Shown here piece after piece: positions 11,340 through 25,600 of a stretch of DNA of 64,000 bases. Made by a program: the position numbers and the translations under genes. Source of the DNA: Cyprinodon diabolis (Eukaryota > Chordata > Actinopteri > Cyprinodontiformes > Cyprinodontidae); the NCBI GenBank assembly GCA_030533445.1, contig CM060068.1:18257479-18321478 (forward strand). The letters run 5' to 3'. The notes under the pieces were generated by a model that saw only the letters and a list, made by a program, of their open reading frames with translations, was not told the DNA's origin and ran no database searches. Position 1 is the stretch's first letter. The number at the start of each line of letters is the position of its first letter.

Positions 11340-12370
11340 AAGACGGGTCTAAATCCCGTTTCATGGTTGGGCTGGACCGCCAAAATAAATCTCCTGCTCA
11401 GGCAGACATGGAAAATTTAACTTTCATTGTATTTTCTTGGTACTGTATCTTAAATGACCAGCAGATGGCGCCGTGTGTTACTTGGACCATTAATCATCTT
11501 ATCCCGCAATGTATTCTACATTTCATAGTCAATAAAAGGGACATTTATAAATCGCATGGTTGGGTGACATTTTTTTTTTTAATCATTCAGGCATATATCT
11601 GGGGGGAAAAAAGCTAAGATAAACCTAAGCAGTTATAGGCGTGAGTTGACAAATCAAATCCCTGCATTTCCATCCACTGGCCTAAAAAGTTTGAATCTGT
11701 ACGACATGAGAAAATAATCTTATGTGATGAAATACTGATAGCAAATTATGCAAAGTCAATGTTAATGGACTGAACCTGCCGGTGTGATTCTGCTCTGGAT
11801 GGAGGTCAGCTGTTTGTTGACCATCAGTGTTTGGCATTAATTATGCCATATTTATTTTTCTTTGATTGTGTCGACCAGAGAAAACAGAATTCAGACCAAA
11901 TTAAAGAGGAAAAAACAATCAATTTCATAGGCCTACATCTGAAAAGATAATAATAATAAAGAAGCATTCACTAAAAAACACTAAACATATTTAAAAGAAA
12001 GCTATTTTGTAATGTGTAACGGCATAGGTTTATCTTGGCTGTTTTTTCCCCCAGATATATGTCTAAATAATGGACAGGAAAAAACATTTCCCCCCCCAAA
12101 AAAAGTTTAACACAAACACCTAGTTATTAATGACCCATTTATTGACCATGAGGAACAAGGTCCTAAACTATATTTGCTGGATAGGTCGATGGATGGTTCC
12201 ATTAACGCACTGCGCCACCTGCTGGTTAAAGTACCTGTCCTCATTGTGCCTCAGACTAAGACCTGCTTTGATTTAAAACAGATGCATGGGCTACGATGAG
12301 GGCAGGAAATACAACGAAAGGACAATTTTCTGCCTGAGCAGAAAATTTTTTTGTTTCTGCTCAGGCATAA
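11340..12370. repeat. Long inverted repeat in the first intron
   Basis: The arms at about 11455-11645 and 12010-12240 are diverged reverse complements. ATATATCTGGGGGGAAAAAA pairs with TTTTTTCCCCCAGATATATG, AAGATAAACCTA with TAGGTTTATCTT, and CAGCAGATGGCGC with GCGCCACCTGCTG. The outer edge at 12330-12366 holds a smaller palindrome, TGCCTGAGCAGAAA ... TTTCTGCTCAGGCA. It looks like an old foldback-type DNA element. No target duplication was found. Confidence 0.5.
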
Positions 12371-12631
12371 CACTGTAAAAAACCAAAACAAATGTCGTCT
12401 GTTTAATGTGTCATTAGCCTCATTGATAAGTAAAACAAAATTGGTTTCATTCTATTCCTAAACACATTATCTGTTCAAGATTAGTTTTGCAGAGTATTCT
12501 GATGTTAACAAGTCTACCTTGAGAAGCTTCACCAATGGTTTTGTTTTGTTGAAATTAACACAAAAGATTGTATGCTGCATTATCACATGTTGCAATATGC
12601 AATCTTTCTTACAGCAACCAACTCAAGAAGG

Positions 12632-15600
12632 ATGAGTGGGAAGACCAAAAGTAAAACCCGGTAAGCTGCCCCACCTCTTCCCCTTCCCATGTGAAGCAAC
12701 GACTGATTTTGAAACCGATTATTGTCACCATTTTGAAATCACACCCTTGACTGTAAACTCAGACCTACCAAACTGTCATGTTTTTCTGGAGTCTGTTGTT
12801 GAACTATTTAAAATATCAGAATAATAAAGTCTTCATTATTAGGTATGATTATAATCAGACTACATCATTTATATTTGTGTTATTTTTTATCACCTTTTGA
12901 TTACCTGGCCAGAAGGTTACATACCTTCACCGTGTTATACAACTTGAGTTACTTATAAAATGAACAACTGTGTGCACATTTAGATATTTTCTTTCCTTTT
13001 AAAACAGGATTTAAAAAGAAAATCAATAACCCAGATTTTAACATTCCAGTAGTTTTGAATCATAAAGAATAAACAATGTTTATTTGACAGATGTGTTTTT
13101 ATTTCACAAAATATTTATAATGTTCTCATCTTCAGATCCACATACATTGGTTTTCATTGTGGAAATATAAATGACAGGATAGGAGAATATGGAAAAGTGT
13201 GACAGAAGCTTAAGATTGACCTGGAATAATGTCATATTGTTATCAAGAGATACATGTCAGCTTGGGTGGAGGCTTTGAGGACCCAAATGCAGAGATGGGT
13301 TTTGCTGATTTAATTAAGTACTAACAGGCAACTGAGGCAAAATCCAGAAAAAATGCAAAAATAATGAAAACTGAACAAAATCCAATGAACGTCAGGTGGG
13401 GAGCTACAAAACATCAAGAAATCAGCAAACAGGAATTGCAGAGGTGGTGTATATATGGGGAACAGAACAGAGGATGGGCTAATTAGCTAACATGTAGCAG
13501 GTGTAAATAGGACTAACTAGGAGGGAGCCAAGGAAAGGAACAGACACAAGGGGGCAGCAGAGAGTAACTCAAGAAATGGCAAACTGACACAAAATAACTA
13601 CAAAGACACAGAATATCAAAGAAATTGAAAATAAACTTAAACAGAAGGCAGAACCCTGACAATAAAAATACTTTGAATATATCTCTGCTAAAGCAAAATA
13701 TTTTCTTTCTTTTTTTCAGATTTAAAATCACGGTTTCAGTGCAAAATAGACATTTGGCCCCTCTTTGTCCAATTATTAAGTGTTTTTCTGTTAAGTTTTT
13801 TTTTTTCTTTTCTGTCTGTCAAGTAGGTTCTTCAACTAGTCAGAACCAAAATTAAATTATAACTGTAATTTATCTATGAATGACATTACAGAATTGTATT
13901 TATATTCAAAGGGATTGAGCAGAGAAGCTCAGACATTTGAAGTGCTCCTTCAATTTACATAAGAAGGTTGTCTGTGATTTTGTAGATGAAAATATCTCCA
14001 TACAGAAAATTGTCTCCAGAAGCACCACCATTATATGCTTCATAAGAAGAAATTGTCAGCTAGTTTTACAAATTATATTAAATTGTATTAAATATTTAAA
14101 TACACCTTAAATCAAATAAAAAAATTGACTTTATTTGTTTGTTTTTGCAACCATAAGGTTTTAATGGTTTAGTATAACTTAACACTGATTATGATTAGGT
14201 CTAATCCCACTAAGAAATCCACAAGTTAAAGAAGTAAATGTTGATAAAGCATATCAGGTGCCACAGATTGTAATTAATTTTTATTTTGATATTCTTAATT
14301 TTAGGAGGTCCTTTGGGGCCACCGCACCACCCTTCCTTGACTACCTAAAAGGTATTCTTCGTCGATATCCTGACGGTGGACAAATTTTGAAGGTTGGTAT
14401 TATGTTTATATTATGATTATAACAATGATGTTTCTTTTACCAGAACAAGCTACTAGGCCTAGGGAATCTAAGAAACCTGATATATATTACTAAAACAACT
14501 GTGCTTGTTTTAGGCTTTTATTTTACACCTAATAAGTTTTATCTGCTGTAGATAGCTTTTTAAGCCTACACCTTCAGTCATGTCACTTCACTTGTCCTGT
14601 TGTTTTTCACATTTAATTGGCCCAATAAGATGTACAGTATTATAATATTGTATAGTTTTGCATAGTAATGTTATAGCTTTGTAGGGATTACATAGTGGAA
14701 ATGTAATTTTCCTGCATATCAGAGATGTTGGCAATAGATTTAAGTCCCAAGTCAAAACATAGATCTAAAGTTTTAAAATCCTATTCTAGACTACTTCCAA
14801 TAAAATAAGGCTTTCTAGTCTTGCTACATCACTGGATGCTGTGTTTTAATAGTTTGTTTACTGATAACCTAATATAAGCTAAGGGAGATGTTTGATAAAG
14901 GTAGTATTAATTATTACAATTACTGTGTCGTGACGCCACCTGATTCCCAGAAGTTAATATCCAATCAGCTTTCAGCCTCTGTTGGTTTGGCTTTTATGAA
15001 TTCCTGTCTGATGGCGTGGGGTATAGAACAGCCACAAATAAACTGAATTCAAGCAAGGTTACACTCAAAAAGCAAGCGCATGTATGCAGAGTTAACGCAT
15101 ACACCTCCTTTACAAATACAAGAATTTATCAACATACATGTAAAGAGGACTCAATCAGGAATCTTTATTTTCATAATAGACCCATAATGAAAGGTTGTCA
15201 GGACACTCTGCTATAAGGCACACCAAGAGGAAAATTCTATCACTTATTATAGCTAAAAAACATCAGCGAGAAGAAGCATGAAAACATGTTTGTGGGGATG
15301 CAACTTAGTTTTTATATAAAGTGCAGCTTGTACTGGAGAAGCTGATGAATGATTGGTCTTGAGATGGGCTACTGTGCGTCTACAGAGGGGCGACTGCTTT
15401 CACAAGTTGGGGACACAAACTGTTTTTAAGGCTGTTTGTTCTGGATGTAATGATCCTGAATAATTTCCCTGGGTGGCTGAGATCTGTGGGGAATGTATCT
15501 GGCCCTTTTCCAGGCTTCTGTGACACATAAAGAGAGTGTAGAGCTGGTACACTGCATTCCACAATACCCTGTGCAGTCTGCACCACCTCTAAGTGCTTCC

Positions 15601-18600
15601 TCCTCTGTGCCATTCAGGTCCTGCTGAGACAGGGTTCTGTCCATCTTGTTCAATAAAAGTATGTTAGTATCTGAGGAGAAAGCCAAGAAAGTTTTTGAAT
15701 TCCAGAGACAGAGCAGCCATTGTTTGGCCTTCTTCACCCGGAGGGGAGGAGTTCTCATTGCAGAAGAAGTTTGAGGAGATGTATATGGCTAGGCATTTTA
15801 TGCTGTCCACATGCTCCCCCAACTCCCCCTGTATGCAAAGTAGAGCGTGTGCAGTCCTTCCTGATCTACTGTGATCTAATTTGTGGATTTACTAAAACCA
15901 CCCCCTGTGGACATGGACAATATTTTTTTTATATTTTTTTTAATTTTCTATACTCTAAAAATCCCAGAGGGAAATTACTTCTCTGCATTTAACCCATCCC
16001 CTTGGGGAACAGTGAGCTGCCATTGTGAGGCACCCGGGGAGCAGTGTGGGGGTTAAGGGTCTTGCTCAGGGAGCCAGAGTGGCAGTCTGTGGAAGTGGGG
16101 GATCAAACTCACAACCTCAGGATTCAAAGCCCTATGCCCTAACCACTAGGCCGCCACTCCCCTACATGCACCTTAGTTTCGTTTTGTCTTCAATTTAATG
16201 TTTCGTTTAGCAATAACTCAGTGCAATATTTATTGATGTTACTTCTTCAATAACTCAGTGCAGTATATATGTATATATATACTTCTTTACCCTGTATACA
16301 GTTAGCTCTTAGTTATAGCAAACATTTATTGTGCAGGAATAATGTCTTAGCTCTGTTACACTGGTAGCCAAGTAATCAACTTTTCGTTGTCAAGATTCAC
16401 CTTGTGTTTTTTGTGCTAAGTCTAAGTCATAAGATTATTGCTGGAAGAGTAATGTAGGGCTGAGAACAGAACCCTGTGGTGTGCGAGTTAAAAGATGGAG
16501 AAGATGTGATCAATAATGCTCACATCTGCCCCACAGTAGTGCTTCAACTTATAGTTCCAGTCCTTATACATTCTAACTAACAACATTATATAGACAATTT
16601 TGTTAATATAACATTGATTCACTTTTTTTTTTTTTTTTTTGTTCAGCAAACCAGAGCATCTGGTTTGGGTCTATTTATTCCTTATTTACTATGGACGGTT
16701 GCCTGAAGATTGTTTCTATTGAGCTCACCGGGGTTTGAATCATTACTGATTTTATTTTGAAACAGGAACTGATCCAAAATGCTGATGATGCTCGAGCGAC
16801 AGAGGTGATTTTCATTCACGATGAAAGGAGCTACGGCACTGAGGGTCTTTGGAATGACAATCTTGGACAACATCAAGGTAGAAATGAAAGTTGATAAATA
16901 TTTGGATATGATATTGTTACATGCAGGCAATCACCCTTCTAATTTCCTCTACGGGCGAGTCCTAATAAGAGTGGTTCAGTGCTCCCTTGCCATTGGCTCC
17001 CCTATGATTACTACGGTGAGCTCATCCTAGGATCCCTGCTCTAAAAGCAGTTCATTGTGGTTACTCTAAAAGCTACTCTCCTCATTCACACAACTCCATT
17101 TTTCACTGCTTGATTTTGGTGAGTGGCTCTGGAAGCTGCAAACCTTAGGTATGTGGTGGGAGCTATGTGGACTAGATATTTAGGGTACCCTGTACATTCC
17201 TGTCCATGGTGTTCACTAGTTTAGTGTTTTGTGCCACCCTCTGTATGCTTTGGTCACCATTTTTTTAGATAAGTTAGATGTGTTTTGTTTGACTTGTCAG
17301 TTTTTCTTTAAATGGTTAATCAGGAAGTGTTTTATGTTTATTTCATTTGTTTGGCACAACCATGTGTCCTTTCTTCCACCACAGGTCAAAGCAGCTAATA
17401 TCTGTTTTTCCAGACCAGTTAAATACGTAATTTCGATCATTTTAAATCATATTGTCTTAATTCACTTGTTGTTGTTGTGTTTAGATCCCCTTGGGGGTCG
17501 CAACAATATGTTGATGCAGATTTTAGCCCTAAGTAACATTGTTAGAAGTTGTCTGTTGCACTTGTCATCATGTTGTGGAAGCCATTTTGTACCATGCAAA
17601 GCTCTGCATTGTTGGAGGTGGAGAAGCGGTGGGGGGAGGGGTTCCTGTCACTGCAGTGTGCAGTCTGACCATTAGATGTCATTGGAAATTACACAATGTA
17701 GCTTTAAGTTATAAGACAGAATTATTGCAGAGATACCAGATATTTTCTGCATTCATTTGTTTGATTAATCCATTTGTGCAGGACCTGCTCTTTATGCCTA
17801 CAACAATGCGGTGTTTACCGATGAAGACTGGGAAAGAATTCAAAAGGCTGGAAGAAGTGGAAAGATCAATGACCCTAACAAAATTGGAAGATTTGGAATT
17901 GGCTTCAACTCTGTTTATCACATAACAGGTGAAATAAATTCATCAGATTCATAACACACATTTACTTAATCATTTTTAGGAGATTACTTACAGAAGATTT
18001 ATAAGGGTACATTTTTCTATTGTATCAACAGATGTGCCAAGTATTTTCAGCTCCGGACATCTTGGATTGATGGATCCCCAAGAAGAAATATTTGGCGATA
18101 AGGGGTTTCTGTGGTTTTTGAATGACCCTGAAGACCAAGAATCTCTGATGACGATGCAAGACCAGTTTCAACCCTACAGAGACATTGTTTTGCTTGTTGG
18201 CAAACAAGAATGGTGAAAGATCATAGAGAATCAATACTTCCCTGGGACAATTTTCAGACTGCCATTACGCAACAAGGCGTCAGAGATTTCGGACAATCTG
18301 TATAATTCAGATAAGATGGTTGACCTTTTTGATAGCTTTATTGCAGATGCAGACCTAAGCCTCCTCTTTCTGAAAAGTGTGAACTCTGTGTCCTTGGTCC
18401 ACATTAGTGAGGATGGAACCGTTAACACCAGGCTTGAAGTGAAATCCTCAGAACCAAAAGAAGTTGCTCTGAAGCAAGGAGATGAATCAGACACTGAAGG
18501 CTTGACAAGATTCAAGTTGGTAACTCTAAATTCAGAAGAGCAGAAAGAAACAAAATGGCTCCTAACAACATGCACAATGAAAAAGGATAAGGTACCAAAC

Positions 18601-21600
18601 CTGGATGTTTTGGCCAAAAAGCTGAGTTTTTTACCTAGAGTTGACTTAGCATTCCCACTTGACGAGCAGAGAGATGGTAGTCATGGCAGACTGAGCTGCT
18701 TTCTCCCTCTCCCAAACAATGAGTCCAACAAGACCGGTCTACCAGTTCATGTCAACGCCTGCTTTGGCCTCACAGACAACAGAAGGCACATCAAGTGGCA
18801 AGAAGAAGACCAGAAACATGACGAACATGCTTTATGGAATGAGTTGCTAGTAAAGGAGGTTCTACCACAAGCATATGTGCTACTTATTCAAGATGCCATT
18901 ACGCTCTGTCAACAATCATCTTTTCCTCTGTCTTCCGTGTACAACCTGTGGCCTGATGTTACTCAGATGCGACACAAAGACAAGTGGCTCAATGTTGCTG
19001 TGGATGTTTTTCATCACTTGCTCAACGAGGACATGGCTGTTCTCTCTCTAGCCAGAGATGAGACCCAGTTTATCCCTTTATCAGAAGCTGTGATACCCTG
19101 TAATGGTCCAACATCACTTGACACATTATTTGCCATTAAAAGGACTTTGGTTTCCTGTGGAGAAAATCTTGTGAGTCTACCGGCTAATGTACTCAGGGCC
19201 ATTGAGGTCTATCCACACACCAATCCAAAACATGTGACGCCCAGCTTCCTCAGAAAGGTGCTTCATAGGTCCGGTGTTCATAATATCAATAAAGAAGACA
19301 AACTGTGTATTTTAGAGTACATATTGAGTGATGGAGAATACAAAGAACTGGAGGGTCTTCAGCTCCTTCCACTCAGTGATGGATCTTTCAAATCATTCAC
19401 AAACAAAGAGGAGGACACTGCTTTAATTGACAACAAGGATTTCCCAAGGTAAGCCTATGGTATATCTAAAGTGTCTGTTGCTATATTTATCTTGCGCTTA
19501 CTAACCATTTTGTCATAACAGACGTGATCTTTCCTTTCTTTCCTTTTATTTACTTAAAATTCTGGTGTGTACAAATAAATAAAAGTATGTTGACCACAGT
19601 GGTACATATGTTTTTATACATTGATGTTTTAAAGTTAGACATTTTATTTGACATAATTTATTCATTTAGAAAAATTTTCTGCATTAGATAAATTGGATAA
19701 TTGCTGTCGCTCCAATTGTTGCCTTCTGGTATAGCTTGGTACACCCTTCCCTCATTACACAGGTCTTCTATAAGATTTAATGTGGTTGGTCCTCTTCTAT
19801 GCTTTTGTCCCTTCAGTTGGCATCAGATTTACTATAGGATTTATATCTATTAGACTGAGCTAAGCATGGAAGAAGCGTGAATATGGGTTGATTTTGTTAT
19901 GTTCTGATTTAGTCTGTCCTAAGACCCAATGAAGGTCAATATTTGTGGCAAAGGGCAGGAGCTTGTTTTTGAATTAATTTCTAAAATTTAGAAATCTATG
20001 CACTTCAATAGAACTTAAAGCTACAGTGTGTAATAATTACAGGGATATACAGTCAGAAATGTAATATATTATACATAACTATGTTATTTATCATCATCTA
20101 CGAGCTCAGCCTCTTAACCTTAATATTTGCGTTGCCTTAGAATTCGTTATTTATAATTACATAGGAGCGGGTCTCGCAGCCATGGAGGCAGACATCTTTG
20201 CGCTACGGCAGCGCAGAGCCAACAAACTAGCGATTGCGAGATCGCCCATTACGCTCGAAAGTAACTACGGCAAGTTGAGAGAGATTAACTGAGACGGTAC
20301 TGAAATCTATACCATACACAGACTAATGAAATACTATCTGTAAAATTATCTATGTAAACAAACCTCATCACTTGAGAAGGTAGGTGATGCAGACGTCGTG
20401 GAAGACATTTTGTCCCATAACGCTCGCCGTTCTGTTGGGGGGGAGAAGCGGTGGGGGAGAGATGTTCATGTTGCTGCAGTCTGCAGTCTGACCGCTAGAT
20501 GTCGCTGAAAATTACACACTTTAGCTTTAAATAACTTTTTACTTTTTAGATTGGGGAAACTTTGTGTTTTTTGTTGTGGTTTTAACATTTTTTGATATTG
20601 TTAGATAATTTGGGTCATTGATTTGTAGCTCTTTTGTAATATACTTAGGAAAATGAGCTTCGAGGAGCTGAAAGATATCAGTACTCCAAATACAGATTGC
20701 TTTAGCACAAATGAAATGTTTCAGAAAAAAAACAATTTAAGCCTGGTTTGTGGTTACTATGACCTGGATGACTAAGTATTTGCATTTTAGATTTAGGTTC
20801 TATTAGGTTCTATTTAACTGATTTTTCTTTGTAATATGGGGCTCTATTCATAACCTGTCCATAACATAAATCAGGATTTTGTTTATTTATTTAATTTTCT
20901 ACTGCTAAAATTAACTCCCGATTTGTGTGCAAGAAGGATTTTTATTTTTTCTCCCTCGATATTACTCTACTGGCTCCTTATGAGGCAGTTATGCTTTATT
21001 AAATAATTATGGGCCGATGTAGGTACCAGATCTGCTTGGGTGGTCAGATCTGCTCGGGCCCTGCGCATAACAGTGACGTTACGCTACATGATTGGTTGAC
21101 TGTTGCCACATGATGTAAAACACTGTGATTGCCCAAACAACGATGATAACATCATGCAGTGTCGTGAGCATCTGTAATGTTAGCCGATAAGGTTTGACCT
21201 GATTGACAACAAAACTGAAAAAAATATTTTATGGTTAACAAAATAACTGCAAGACCATGATATAATGGGAGAGAGCCATATTAGGCTACACTACTTTTTA
21301 CTTTATTTCAAAAATCTGTTTATTTTCTACAAGTAGAATAACAGCTGTTTTCTTTGTCTAAAATTTCTACGAAACAAATTTTTAAGATGTTCCATTTATC
21401 CTCCCCTCTTTATAAAAAGAATGAAAATAAGCTGAGGCTTTTTTTCACCTTGGTGAATGTCAGAGAAGGCAGTACATTCTTTCAAGACTGACAATGATTG
21501 TTTTCTACTTTCGGCTACTTTAGATCGCCAAGGAAATGTAAAATAATAGCAAATATAGGTTATGATATGTTGAGACTCCAAAAGAGATTTGATTCTTAAG

Positions 21601-22579
21601 AATCCGGTGCAATACAGTTTGTCCAAGGGGAGTTTCGATATGATTACGTCATAAGAAGGTACCAAGCAGATCTGATCACCCAAGCAGATCTGATACCTAC
21701 ACCCATAGATAATTATATACGTAGACGCCTCATTCGATGCTGACCAACATGTCTAGAGGGCAGCCATCTTGGATCGGACCACAGTTTAGACAGCTGCTGT
21801 CAGAATGATTAGCAGGCGCCTGACATCTCCTGTTAATCACATTTAAAACGAGTCAGAGGTACTATTACAATAAAAAAAAACAATAAAGAAAATAAAAACA
21901 AATTTAAAACTTAACTTTCAATTAGAGTACATATATTTATTCAGCTTAAAAACTATTTAAACTGAACTCAAACTGTATATATATATATATATATATATTG
22001 CTATATTAACAGCAGGGTGTAAAATGCAGGCAGGAAGTGCATACATGGAACGCCACAACCAGGTAGCTGTCATAGTGTACAGGAACATCTGCCATGAGTA
22101 TGGGCTGGAAGTCCCAAGGTCAAAATGGAAGACACCTCCTAAGGTAGTTGAGAATGACCGAGCTAAGATCCTATGGGACTTCAAGATCCAGACTGACAAA
22201 CAGGTGATGGCTAACCAACCAGACATCGTGTTGATCGACAAACAGTAGAAGAAGGCAGTAGTGATAGATGTGGCAATCCCAAGCGACAGCAACATCAAGA
22301 AGAAAGAACACGAGAAGCTTGAGAAATACCAAGGGCTGAAAGAGGAGCTAGAAAAGATGTGGAAAGTAAGAGCAGCAGTGGTGCCAGTGGTAATTGGAGC
22401 ACTGGGGGCTGTGACCCCCAAACTGGGAGAGTGGCTACAGCAGATTCCAGGTAAAACATCAGAGGTCTCTGTCCAGAAGAGCGCAGTCCTAGGAACAGCT
22501 AAGATACTGCGCAGAACCCTCAAACTCCCAGGCCTCTGGTAGAGGACCCGAGCTTGAGGATGACACATAGAAAACAGTT

Positions 22580-22657
<78 letters not shown>

Positions 22658-25600
22658 ATTTTTTTTTGGCACACTAATTCAATTTTTTTTAGTAATAAAC
22701 TGTTACAATCTCTTTGGTAAATGCTGTTTGGTGGCTTAATTTTCTGCAAACTCTGTAAACAACATAATATTACTCTCAGCTTATAAGTAATGTCAGTCCA
22801 AATGACAGAAGACCTGATGAACTGTAAAACCCCCATCTTAAGCACACTGTCATTAATGATGACAGTGTGCTCTACATTAAAGGTTACTGAGCTTCTTTTT
22901 TTTTTAAAGCTCATCATCTTTTACAAAGACTTCAACAAGAAATTATTTTTATTTTCCAGTGGCAAATTTATGTTAAATCAGTATTGTTTTTGTTACTGTT
23001 TATATAATTGCATTACCTTTGGATTAAAATTATTTTGAAATATTACATGCATATAAAGCCCAACAAATAAATTGATCTTTTCTGCAGAATGCTGCTTCCC
23101 TACTGCAAAAACCTCTTCATGCGCCATGATCTCAGTTCAACCTGCACAGCCCACCTTAAAGAAGTGGCCAAAATAGGTATGTTAGTTTTACTTTGACTTT
23201 ACTTAAATGTTATGCTTTTACAACTCCACACAAAAAACTTCCTGTTTTTGCAATAACTAGTTAACATTATTTTAATATCTATGTTTTTAAGGGATATTTA
23301 AAGTCATAAACGTGGATAAAAACCATGTTGTGCAATACACAAGAAAACATCTGCCGCAGGACTGGAAGCAAACGGAGAGAAGACTTGTTACTTGGGACAC
23401 CATCAACAGCCACCATCCACCATTAGATTGGCTTCAGGAATTCTGGAGGTTTCTGAACTCTCACTTTAATGAGTTAACTTTTTTTAGGGATATACCTCTT
23501 ATACCTGTCAGTCCCCTGTCTGGTAGTCAGTGTGTTTCACTGGCAAAACTACAACAGAAGACAACCCTAATTTTCCAGAAAAGAGGACAGAGCAGTTTAC
23601 CAGACCAGTTAGCTCAGCTAGTGACCAAAGCTGGCGGCACAGTGGTGAGAGGGAATGACTGGCTAAAGCATGTAGACCTTGAAACTTATGTTCTGAGTCC
23701 ATCTCCAATGAGTGTTATGAAGGTGTTGATGAATTTAGACTTTCAGCATGTCATCAGTAATGTAACATGTGCAACTAAAACAGCACGAGAGGAACTGAAA
23801 GACTGTTTGTCCCATCTAGATTCTCTCTCAGGTCCAGAGAAAGATTTTCTCATAAGGCTGCCTCTGTTTCAAACTACGACAGGTTCCTTGGTCACAGCTC
23901 AGTCAAAACAGGCTTTGGTTTTAACGACTGGTCCTGGTTTAGCCCCACAACTGCCTGTGCCAGATTCGGTTATCCAGTGTACTACTGAAGCTGATCGAAG
24001 ACTTTTACAGCTGCTGAAGGTGAATCTCTTGGGTCCAGCTGAAGTAGGCATTATCCTTGTTGACAGGATAAAACAGGGCGCCTGCAATAGTCAAGATACA
24101 GAGAACATAATGACCTGGATATTGCAGCACGGGAATATCCTTTTCTCACAAAATCAGTCCCTGAAAAACAGATGCAAGGAACTAAGATTCATCCAAGGGA
24201 AAGGAGAGTTGAAAAGAGCTTCCGACTTTTTTGATCCAAGAGTGAAAAACTTTAAAGTCATCCTTGAGTCAGATTTTTTCCCCCCATCTGTATACACAGA
24301 AGCACCACAGATATTGGAAAGTCTGATAGATCTTGGATTGATAAACAAAGAGGCAGATTTGACACCTGAGCATTTGTTATATGCCACCACAATTATTGAA
24401 AAACAAAAAGTGAACTCTGAGGGTGAGGCCCTTCAAAGTGCTCAGGTCCTCTTGGAAATCCTGGATGCTTGTGATCTACTGTCAAAGTTTTCAAATGCAC
24501 AACTTAATACTCTTAAGAAGACTAAATGGTTCCCATGTGATCAACCCCTTATTGAAAGAAGAGACATCTTTAACAAATCTACACACATTTTCTACAGCCC
24601 AGAGGAAATAAGACACACTATGTATGAGGACATTGTTGGAGAGGTGATGCCTGTAATAGGGAAGCTCAGTGAGAGAGTTAACAACAAGCTTGGCTTAAAA
24701 TCTCTGCCTCCACCTGAGAAAGTGATAAAAAACTTGTCAGTCCTAAAATTGAAAGTACAAGACATGGATGATCCTGATACCAACGTTGATTTCAAACGAA
24801 AGCTGCATAGCATTTACAGGCACACACAAGAAAACATCTCTGCATTTGTAGAGTTAATGAACACTGAGACAGACTGGTTGTGGGCCCATGACAAATTTGT
24901 TTCCCCCTGTGAGCTGGTCCTTAACTACCCTCAGGATCTGGATCTAAGCTCTTACATTGGGAAGGTGCCAAATGAATTTTTACCATACAATAAGCTGCTT
25001 CAGAAGTTTGGTCTGAGAATATCACTTTCAAATAAAGACATTGTTGGCTTGCTTCATTCCATCCAGCAAAACATTGAAGCAAGACAACAGCCATTTGCAA
25101 GTCCAGCTGAGGTGAAAGTGTCCATAGAGATTCTCAACTGGTTATGGAAAACAAAGCAAACTGTCCAGGGTGATATCCCTGTCCCAGTAATTACAGAGGA
25201 TGAACAGTTCACCCTTAAACCACAATCAGAAGCACTTCTATGTGACGTAAGCAGACATAAACTGAAAGAGCTTCAGTACCATGAGGGGAAAATGTATATA
25301 CTACACGAAGAAATCCCAATAGCAGCAGCTGAATGGATGAACATTAGATTTCTCAGTAACTACATCCTTGCTCCAGAGCTTATAGGTATTGAGCAATGTG
25401 GACAATCTGAGCCAATAACTACAAGGATAAAAAACATCCTTAAAGAGTATGATGAAGATGGTGACATCTTTAAGGAGCTCATCCAGAATGCAGAGGATGC
25501 TGGAGCTGATGCCTGTAAATTTCTAGTGGATTTCAGAGAACACAAAGATCCCCCAGAAAGTCTTATTGATCCTGACATGGCCCTTTGTCAGGGTCCATGT

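Noticed and set aside
18190..18235. TGA at 18214 as selenocysteine
   Set aside because: Sacsin has no known selenocysteine here and I recognised no SECIS-like element in the 3' region, though folding was not computed.
18300..19452. A separate gene starting at the ATG at 18316
   Set aside because: The same-frame sequence upstream of the TGA continues the sacsin pattern, so this is the rest of an interrupted exon, although restart at this ATG is possible.
22554..22917. Frames encoding Ile-Tyr repeats
   Set aside because: Translation of the (TA)n microsatellite.
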